DNA from: Stomoxys calcitrans
Taxonomy: Eukaryota; Arthropoda; Insecta; Diptera; Muscidae
Direction of reading: 5' to 3'
NCBI RefSeq assembly: GCF_963082655.1
Contig: NC_081555.1
Location: 91,427,272-91,491,271 of the forward strand
Length of the DNA stretch: 64,000 nucleotides
Position numbers and translations under genes: made by a program. Below, piece after piece: positions 57,078-64,000 of this stretch (its first letter is position 1; each line of letters opens with the position of its first letter). The notes under the pieces are model-generated. The model ran no database searches and was not told the origin of the DNA. It saw nothing but the letters and a program-made list of their open reading frames with translations.

Positions 57078-57230
57078 AGCAGACTAATTTCTCTGGATGT
57101 AGAGAACTCATTCACCACCTCTATTGAATCGTTCTTGTGTTCGTTCAGGAACTCCTTGTACAGATCCTGGTCCGTACGCAAATTAGTTTTATTTGCCCTA
57201 TTGTAGACCCCTCGTAGTCCATCTAAGCTC
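57078..57230 (-). pseudogene. Unassigned coding-like remnant
   Basis: On the minus strand an open stretch encodes LDGLRGVYNRANKTNLRTDQ, then DLYKEFLNEHKNDSIEVVNE and FSTSREISLL. One frame over, immediately upstream, the sequence reads AACLLELGFKGA. This looks like a coding sequence with one frameshift, perhaps from a retroelement. I do not recognise it. Confidence 0.25.
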
Positions 57231-57336
57231 CCTTAAATCCCAGTTCCAGCAAGCAGGCTGCAATCTCAAATATTTAAAAAAAATTGGATTTGAGAAAAAC
57301 GTTATGGTCGGTTGCGAAAATTATTAGCTTTTATAT

Positions 57337-57675
57337 ATGGTTAAAGGAGTCCACCGTAGCGCTGAGGTTAGCATTTTCGCCTATGATGCTGAACGCCTGG
57401 GTTCGAATCCTGGCGAGACCATCAGAAAAAATTTCTGCGGTGGTTTTCTCCTCCTAATGATGACAACATTTGTGAGGTACTATGCCATGTAAAACTTCTC
57501 TCCAAAGGGGTGTCGCACTGCGGCACGCCGTTTGGACTCGGCTATTAAAAGGAGGCCCCTTATCATTGAGCTTAAACTTAAATAGGACTGTACTCATAGA
57601 TATGTGAGAAGTTTGCCCCTGTTCCTTAGTGGAATGTTCATGGGCAAAATTTGCATTTTGCATAAATGGTTAAGG
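57337..57675 (+). mobile_element. tRNA-derived SINE, family 1, reference copy
   Basis: The 318-bp SINE (57348-57665) is flanked by atggttaaagg (57337-57347) and atggttaagg (57666-57675), a target duplication with one base lost. It starts agtccaccgtagcgc, has an A box-like tagcgctgagg (57357-57367) and a perfect B box ggttcgaatcc (57400-57410), then the non-tRNA body (gtgtcgcactgcggcacgcc, gaggccccttatcattgagc) and the tail gaatgttcatgggcaaaatt. Other copies: 2950, 17305, 21723, 24154, 34837, 53825. Confidence 0.9.
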
Positions 57676-58109
57676 CCCTCTTTAGTTAGGCCTTAGGTTG
57701 TGCTCTTATGTTTCAAACATTAATCACACAACGTATTGATTGTAATTACTCACTGGTGATTTAATCAGCTGGCATTATTCGATGACGTTTCTGTCAGAAG
57801 GCAAATACTATAAAACATTCGTAGAAAAAATAGCAACAACAAAATATCAATTCGCAATAAGTAGTATTAATAAAAGACGTATAATGTCAACACATTCGAT
57901 ATTTAAAAACGATTTCAAAAAAGAAAAAAAAAAAAACAAATGACCCAATTTTATAAACTTTTTCCAAGTACTTAGATTAATAAAATGCGAAGTTTTTTAA
58001 CATATCAAGGACAAATTTTGCACTGCAAATTAAATCAGCGAGTCATTGAATATCGTTGGACTTACATCCGCTAATGATTACGTAAATGGGACCTTTTTTT
58101 AACTATGTT
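57676..58109. other. No gene seen; A+T-rich
   Basis: Contains an aaaaaagaaaaaaaaaaaac tract near 57915. No other feature. Confidence 0.4.
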
Positions 58110-58776
58110 ATAGGAAGCTCTAGAAGCAATATCAAGAGATCGGTTTATATGGGAGCTGTATTAAGCTATAGATCGATTCAGACCATATTGACCATGTTTG
58201 TTGAAGGTCATGGGAGAAGCCGTTGTTCAAAATTTCTGCCAAATCGAATGAGAATTGCGCTCTCTAGGGGCTTAAGAAGTCAAGACCCAGATCGGTTTAT
58301 ATGGCAGCTATATCAGGTAATGAACCGATTTAAAGCGTGCTTGGCAGAGTTATTGGAAGTGATATTTAAACACCACGTGTAAAATTTCAGTCAAATCGGA
58401 CGAGAATTGCGCCCTCTAGAGGTTCAAGAAGTCAAGACCCAAGATCGGTTTATATGGCAGCTATATCAGGCTATGAACCGATTTGCGCCATACTTAGCAC
58501 AGTTATTGGATGTCATTAAAAAACACCTCGTGCAAAGTTTCAGCTAAATCTTATGAGAATTGCGCCCTCCAGAGGCTCAAGAAGTCAAGACCCAAGATCG
58601 GTTTATATGGCAGCTATACCAGCTAATGAACCGATTTGAAGCGTACTTGGCAGGGTTGTTGGAAGTGATATCAAAACAACACGTATAAAATTTCAGTCAA
58701 ATCGGACGAGAACTGCATCCTCTAGAGGTTCAAGAAGTCAAGACCCAAGATCGGTTTATATGGCACCTTTATCAGC

Positions 58777-59354
58777 TTGGCCAGAGGACTGCCGTCAATA
58801 AACTTGGTTTATCCGAAGCCTTTCGGATCGACGCAATCCGAGTTAAGGGAGTGGGCGACGAATGCGCATGCAACATTGTGGAACAGCGAAACGATCGGTA
58901 GGACGGCGAAAATCCTATGGTGGATCCAGATCGTGAGAAGACGAGGCTATTACTGAAAGGAAGCAAGAAGTAGGTCAGTATAGCTATTGGTATCATAACG
59001 GGACACATAGGACTACGAGCTCACTTATGTAAAATCGGTGCGACAAGTGATAGCATGTGTGGGTCATGCGGGGAAGATGATGAAACGTTGGAGCATTTGC
59101 TTTGTCATTGCCCGTCCAACAGATACCGCTACTTAGGTGGAGACACAATATCAGACATGAACCAACATAGGGGAGTAGTATTGAAAACAATTAAGGATTT
59201 TGTAAGTAGCTCCGAATTCCTAACTTAAAATTTTTTTTGGAGGTTACTTTGTGGTTTTTGGACCGCACAACAAGCCGATTACTGGTTTAGGTGTATATCC
59301 ATAGTGGCATGAGGCGAATTAATATCTGCACCCACTTTTCAACCTAACCTAACC
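58777..59354 (+). pseudogene. I/Jockey-like LINE 3' end with (CCTAA)3 tail, inserted in type A repeat
   Basis: Plus strand: an RT/RNase H end (LWNSETIGRTAKILW, LLKGSKK, then GHIGLRAHLCKIGATSDSMC and CGSCGEDDETLEHLLCHCPS with the Cys/His cluster intact), NRYRYLGGDTISDMNQHRG and the stop after FVSSSEFLT. The 3' UTR ends acttttcaacctaacctaac. The left flank (tatcagc) and right flank (tatatcagg) are both parts of the same repeat unit, which shows insertion with a short duplication of about 6 bp. Confidence 0.75.
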
Positions 59355-59756
59355 TATATCAGGTTATGAACCGATTTAAACCATACTTAGCACAGTTATT
59401 GGAAGTGATATATAAACACCACGTGCAAAGTTTCAGTCAACTCGGACCAAAATTGCGCCATGTAGAGGCTCAAGAAGTCAAGACCCAAGATCGGTTTATA
59501 TGGCAGCTATATTAAAACATGGACAGATTTCGACCAACCGACCTACACTAATAAAAAGTATTTGTGAAAAATTTCAAGAGCGTATATTTACTCCTTCAAT
59601 AGTTAGCGTTCTTTCGACAGACAGACGGACATGGCTAAATCGACTTAAAATGTAACGACGATCAAGAATATATATACTAAATGGGGTCTTAGACGCTTAT
59701 TTCGAGGTGTTACAAACAGAATGGCGATATTAGTATACCCCCATCCTATGTATATA

Positions 59757-59992
59757 TTGGGTTGCCCAAAAAGTAATTGCGGATTTTTCATATAGTCGGC
59801 GTTGACAAATTTTTTCACAGCTTGTGACTCTGTAATTGCATTCTTTTTTCTGTCAGTTATCAGCTGTTACTTTTAGCTTGCTTTAGAAAAAAGTGTAAAA
59901 AAAGTATATTTGATTAAAGTTCATTCTAAGTTTTATTAAAAAAAATTTTTAAAAAAAATAAAAAATCCGCAATTACTTTTTGGGCAACCCAA
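59757..59992. mobile_element. mariner-like MITE, complete copy, nested
   Basis: Left end ttgggttgcccaaaaagtaa after TA (59755-59756), right end ...tttttgggcaacccaa, followed by tc instead of TA. The interior is nearly identical to 13853-14089. It sits in the terminal hairpin of a type A repeat. Confidence 0.85.
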
Positions 59993-60019
59993 TCTAAGGT
60001 ATTCTATGTAGGTATAAAA

Positions 60020-60885
60020 ATTTGATACTGGATAAAACTTTGTATACGAAGTTAGTCTATGGGTACCAACATTCAGAGCAACTGATTTTATTTTTGAGCT
60101 TCTTAAAGGTTTAAACCTTTCTTCTAAAATCATAGCACCCCACACATTCAAGGTAATACAAAAATTAGGGCATCAACATGTTTAGCTCTCAATCATCACC
60201 ATATGTTCTCTCCGTATTCTCTGTATTTGAAATCTTGCTGGTGAACTTGAAAGTCGTTGGGCTTCTTCGCACATATTTAATTGTAGCCAGCGTTGGTGTA
60301 TGCTTGCCAGCTGTTGTTTAGGAAGTTTTTATTCGTTTTGCTAATTTTGTTTTTTTTTTCATTCTACATTAACAAGAGGCTTTTGGTTTTGAAAAAAAAA
60401 AACAAAAAACATAAAAGCGTTCACACCATAACGTTCACCCCATTCACTTGCCTCCAAATAAGTTTGAAGTGGAGGTAAAACCTTCAAAGCAATTAGCGAT
60501 TCTTCACATTGCTGTTTACAATCATCAGTAGTCTGGTTTACAATACATATTTTTTTTTGGTATTATAAATTCGTTATTTGTTTATTACACATCATACACT
60601 AGCAAATTTACAATACACTTAAAAATGTTATAAAAAATAAAATGTTGTTTTTTGTTATGGTTTTGATATCTTCAGGTTTTTTGCAGCTCAAAACAATTCT
60701 ATTTATAATGAGGCAATTTTGTTATGAAAAGTTTTGATTTTTATTACTTGTTCAGCCCAATCAATCCTAAAAACTCTCTGGGAATAAATTCCCAGGGAAG
60801 TATTTTCTCCTAAAATCCTCCTATTCTGGTTAAATGGGGAGATTGTGTAGCTGAATCTACCGGATCGTTCCTGGGCAGAAATCGC
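60020..60885. other. No gene seen; low-copy DNA
   Basis: A ttttgaaaaaaaaaaacaaa tract lies near 60385. On - 60703-60885 a frame continues past the CR1 fragment but without CR1 similarity. No supported gene. Confidence 0.35.
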
Positions 60886-61345
60886 TGGTGAGACAAGAAA
60901 CAGCACTGCGCCTTCTGTGCGTTAAAGTCTACTCTGTTCATTCTACCCCACTCGGAAATGGCCAACAAATCCTGGGAGAGCGTCTCACCCATAATGCGCC
61001 TCCTGTCCACAATTACTTGAGGACTGGGCTTATGGTCGAATGAATATGAATGACACAGACTACTGTCATTGGCAAATGAGTAGACTGGATTCGAAGTCTG
61101 ACCCAATAGATCGTCAATGAAAATAAGAAAAAGGGAAGGGGAAAGAACAGAGCCTTGTGGCACACCTGCGGTCAATATATCATTCATCTGATGAGAACCC
61201 ATTTACAACAACTCGTATAGTGCGATCTCTGAGAAAGCTCGATATAAATCGAACGAAGTTATTACCGACTCCAAAAGCGACAAGCTTTGATAAAAGTGCA
61301 CCTGCCGAAAAGCTACTTATGGATTTAATCCCACTCCTGTGGAGT
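60886..61345 (-). pseudogene. CR1-like LINE palm fragment with mutated motif C
   Basis: Minus strand, sister of 21140-21540 with high identity: ILTAGVPQGSVLSPSLFLIF, then SFANDSSLCHSYSFDH with FAND in place of FADD (61065-61076), QDLLAISEWGRMNRVDFNAQ and KAQCCFLSHQR. It stops at about 60886, losing the thumb. On the 5' side it reads into NFVRFIS-type sequence to 61290 with frameshifts. The lesion in the catalytic pair differs from that in the sister copy (FADE). Confidence 0.75.
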
Positions 61346-62424
61346 AGGTTAGGTTAGGTTTAAAAGAGGGTGCGGATATTAATCTGCCCCATACCACTAT
61401 AGACATACTCCTAAGCCAGTAATCGGCTTGTTGAGCGCTCTAAAAGCTAACAAGTAAAAGCGTGCTAAGTTTGGCCGGGCCGAATCTTATATACCCTCTA
61501 ACATTTGTCAAGTTCTTTGAATGACTTTTTCAAATAGAAAAACACTAGTCATAGAAAAACATCACCTCCAAAATTTCATTATTTCATCGAGTAAGTCAAG
61601 CCGGGTAGTCGGTTTATATGGCAGCTATATCAGGTTATATACCGATTTAGACCATACTTGAAACAGTTGTTGGAAGTCATACCAAAACGACATATGCGAA
61701 ATTTCAACCGTATTGGATAAGAATTGCGCCCTCTAGAAGCCCAAGAAATCTAATCGGGAGAACGGTTTATATGGCGGCTATATCAGGATATGGACTGACT
61801 TAAACCATACCTGACACAGTTGTTGGAAAACAAAATAAAACACTTCATGCAAAATTTCAGCCAAATCGGATAAGAATTGCGCCCTCAAAGGCTCAAGAGG
61901 TGGAGACCCAAGATCGGTTTATATGGCAGCTATATCAAAACATGGACCGATTTGGCCCATTTACAATCCCAACCGATCTACACTAATAAGAAGTAGTTGT
62001 CCAAAAATTCCAGCACTTAAGTTTGCTCCTTCGAAAGTTATCGTGCTTTCGGCAGACGGACGGACATGGCTAGATCGACTTAAAATGTCTTGACGATCAA
62101 GAATATATATACTTTATGGGGTCTTAGATGCCTATTTCGAGGTGTTACAAACAGAATGACAAAATTAGTATATTCCCCATCCTATGGTGGAGGGTATAAA
62201 AAGAAACCTCGAAAAATAAAATTTTAAGTAGGGAACTCCCTGCTACTTACAAAATCCTTAATTGTTTTCCATACCACCCCCATAAGTTGGTTCATGTCTG
62301 GTATTGTGTCCCCTCTTAAATACCGGTGTCTTTTAGCCGCGAAAGCCGAGCAATGACATAGAAAATACACCAACGTCTCATCATCTTCCCCACATACCCC
62401 ACACATGCTATCACTTGCCACTAT
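61346..62424 (-). pseudogene. I/Jockey-like LINE 3' end split by a type A repeat
   Basis: 62424-62216 (minus) encodes DSMCGVCGEDDETLVYFLCH, then KRHRYLRGDTIPDMNQLMGV and FVSSREFPT with the stop. The 3' UTR resumes at 61449 and runs to 61346 (gagcgctcaacaagccgatt, attaatatccgcaccctctt, then ctaacctaacctac). The type A repeat at 61450-62202 separates them. Intact relatives at 34440-34490 and 59220-59280 show the uninterrupted order. Confidence 0.7.
61450..62202 (+). repeat. GGCCGG-head repeat, type A, inserted in a LINE 3' UTR
   Basis: Head acaagtaaaagcgtgctaag, ggccgggccgaatcttata, then ataccctctaacatttgtca; about three units; tail and end atggtggagggtataaaaa. Both borders are visible against the LINE, so this copy defines the ends of the mobile unit best: left ..agcta|acaagtaaaa, right gggtata|aaaag. 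Confidence 0.8.
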
Positions 62425-63060
62425 TATAATTTTTCAGTATCGGAAGGGGGACAGACCCTCCCCCTTATGCGAAAAACACAACCCAAAATCAAAAATGGAC
62501 CGATCGGGACAATACAGGTATCAAATGAAAGATATTGGAGAGTAGAATACATTAATATTGGAAGGGGACGGACGCTCCCCCTTATGCGAAAAACACAACC
62601 CAAAATCAAAAGTGGACCGATCGGGACAATACAGGTATCAAATGAAAGGTATTGGAGAGTAAATTACGAATATGGTATTAAAATGTAAGTCCAAGTACCC
62701 ATCGGGCTGCGACAACCCCAAAACTCCCCCAAACAGACATATTGGACGTTCATTTCAATATGGGGCTCAAATGAAAGGTTTTCGGGAGTAGATTTCGAAA
62801 CTGGCATAAAAAATCAGATCGAAGTATAGGGGGTCACGCCACCCCTCAAAAACGCCATTAGACCCATTATGACAATATGAATCTTGGCTGAACCGATTTT
62901 TTAAAAATTTTCATAGGCTATATAATTTTTAGATATCGGGTGGAGGCGGTCCCTCCTCCTTACCCCAAAAACGCCACCCATATCCGAATGGGCACAATAA
63001 AGGGTATCAAATGAAAGGTATAGGAGACCCGAAAATGAAAATGGTATTAAAATTTGGGTC
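62425..63060 (+). repeat. Units of the 128-bp array family, opposite orientation
   Basis: gtatcaaatgaaaggtattg, gagagtagaatac and aatatggggctcaaatgaaa are the reverse complements of the 17690-19860 phrases. 62447-62563 and 62564-62680 form a 117-bp direct repeat with few differences. About five units in all. Confidence 0.7.
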
Positions 63061-63161
63061 CAAGCACACAGCAAGAAAGATATTTGAGAGTAGAAAAAGA
63101 ATTTGATATCAAATTTTGAACTCTAATTGAACTTCATTTCCGTTGGGCATAAAGAACGAGT

Positions 63162-63338
63162 TTAATAACTCAGTTTAACCAATTCTCTTAATAAATTTGC
63201 AAGCGAAGCCTTCTCATTGGAGACAGTTTTTGTTTTTTGCCAGAGGCTGATGACATTGGCAAATTGTGGCCATGCGAAGATGTCATAGGATTCTGTCTTG
63301 TCCTCAGGCGCCGAAGCAGGAGCGTCTATGTCAAAAGC
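63162..63338 (-). CDS. Possible terminal coding exon, unknown protein
   Basis: On the minus strand, an acceptor-like ttttttttattgcaaag is followed by 58 codons and a TAA stop (63162-63164). It starts AFDIDAPASAPEDKTESYDI, continues FAWPQFANVISLWQK and TKTVSNEKASLANLLRELVK, and ends LSY. The first part is acidic and Ala/Pro-rich, the last 35 residues are helix-like. Codon use (gct, gcc, atc, ctc, gtc, aag) is unlike the A+T-rich surroundings. No polyadenylation signal is evident downstream; repeats begin about 100 bp away. It could join in phase 0 to a possible exon at 63877-63981. I do not recognise the family. Confidence 0.5.
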   Translation of the reverse strand, partial: AFDIDAPASAPEDKTESYDIFAWPQFANVISLWQKTKTVSNEKASLANLLRELVKLSY

Positions 63339-63876
63339 CTTTGCAATAAAAAAAATTTATTTCATTTAACTTAACCAATCCTTAGTCCGATATTTCAAAT
63401 GTATTTTGGTGCTTTAATTTTTGTTTTTTGTGTTTTACACTATTTTAGGAAACTCTTTGTTTATTCATTCATTAATTCATGCAGTTTATTTTGTTCTTGT
63501 CTACTGCATATTTGCTCAAATTGAATACATTCGAATTGTAGATCCAAAATAAATAGTCTTTCTTCAAAATCAATTGGAATGTTTGCCAAAAAAATAAAAC
63601 AATTGAGACATTTGCGTATTCACCTTGAACTGGAAATATTTTAAGAACAAAAAAAATCAATACTTTTCACTTTCGTAATACTATAAATAAAGCAATTTGA
63701 AGTTGAATATTCTTTCACGGGTCAAGGCAGTACTGTCGGAAAGAAAATTCTTCAATTTGCATAATTAATTGTTAAATTAAGGTTACTCAAAATCCTTGAG
63801 CTGCTTAAAATTTCCTCATATTAATGAAATACACAATAAATCCAAAATAGGATTCCTATTGTCAATTAATTTATAC

Positions 63877-63981
63877 CGGAAGACTAAACTCCTTCGCTGG
63901 AAGTGTAACTCGAACTTTAGAGAGAGACGTGGAACAACAATCAAATTTTTTTGACAAATCTTCTTGCTGTATTGTCTTCAT
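63877..63981 (-). CDS. Possible exon upstream of 63162-63338
   Basis: Minus strand: 35 codons, MKTIQQEDLSKKFDCCST then SLSKVRVTLPAKEFSLP, end at ccg|gtataa, a weak donor. Phase 0 fits the exon at 63338. It could start at this ATG or, with the acceptor-like attgacaatag just before it, be an internal exon. It lies between two exact 21-bp direct repeats (63852-63872 and 63980-64000), so it may be part of a duplication cut off by the window edge. Low certainty. Confidence 0.3.
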
Positions 63982-64000
63982 TCCTATTGTCAATTAATTT

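Larger units (their letters stand above)
58110..60019 (+). repeat. Type A repeat with a LINE and a mariner MITE nested in it
   Basis: The head is missing. Units run from 58110 to 58776, resume at 59355 (tatatcaggttatgaaccga) and finish in the standard tail to 59754. The final hairpin is split by the MITE at 59757-59992, after which ggtataaaaa appears near 60012-60019. Four to five units are present before the LINE. Confidence 0.75.

Overview
The window is A+T-rich eukaryotic DNA, very probably from a calyptrate (muscid-type) fly. That is inferred from the transposon mix: CR1-, RTE- and LOA/I-type LINEs, tRNA-derived SINEs, mariner and hAT miniature elements, and muscid-style interspersed repeats. 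There is no bacterial organisation, and no complete host gene is visible. About three quarters of the sequence is old transposable-element debris, much of it nested. The best candidate host sequence is one first coding exon on + (16658..16791, behind a spliced 5' UTR and followed by a clean gtaagt donor), a terminal exon on - near the right edge (63162..63338, perhaps with another at 63877..63981), and an unrecognised terminal-exon-like frame on - (24603..24875). The gene starting at 16658 does not visibly continue inside the window, so any remaining exons lie far downstream or were missed.

The dominant component is a repeat superfamily that I could not classify. I call it the GGCCGG-head family. 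A typical type A copy starts acaagtaaaa, has a 15-bp palindrome ttcggccgggccgaa and the word tataccctccaccat, then several diverged internal units of about 153 bp, a conserved tail, and ends atggtggagggtata, the exact reverse complement of the head word. Types B, C and D share the plan but differ in sequence. A second array-like family with a period of about 128 bp fills 17690..19860 and reappears at 62440..63060.

Layout: 0-10 kb holds LOA/I- and RTE-like LINE remnants, SINEs and a 200-bp palindrome. 10.6-15.6 kb holds a hAT-like element (8-bp target duplication gattaggc) carrying two nested type A repeats, followed by an inverted pair of type A repeats around a mariner MITE. 16-17 kb holds the exon. 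17.3-22 kb holds a SINE, the 128-bp array and a CR1-like LINE nested in a repeat. 22-28 kb is mostly low-copy A+T-rich sequence with two or three weak exon candidates. 28-31 kb holds a mariner transposase remnant and a three-level nest (retroposon in RTE in type B). 31-40 kb holds type B, LINE and SINE copies, MITE fragments and a LOA/I-like LINE split by a second hAT-like copy. 40-50 kb holds types A, B and D and a SINE whose tail matches the LOA-type LINE 3' end. 52-54 kb holds a third hAT-like element. 54-63 kb holds CR1, I-like, SINE, MITE and type A/B nests. The last kilobase holds the right-edge exon candidates.

No operon-like or pathway relation exists among the elements. The biologically connected parts are the parasite-host pairs among transposons (a SINE using a LINE tail, non-autonomous mariner and hAT copies) and possible double-stranded RNA from inverted repeats. 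LINE clade and superfamily assignments come from recognising motifs and phrases by eye, with no database search.
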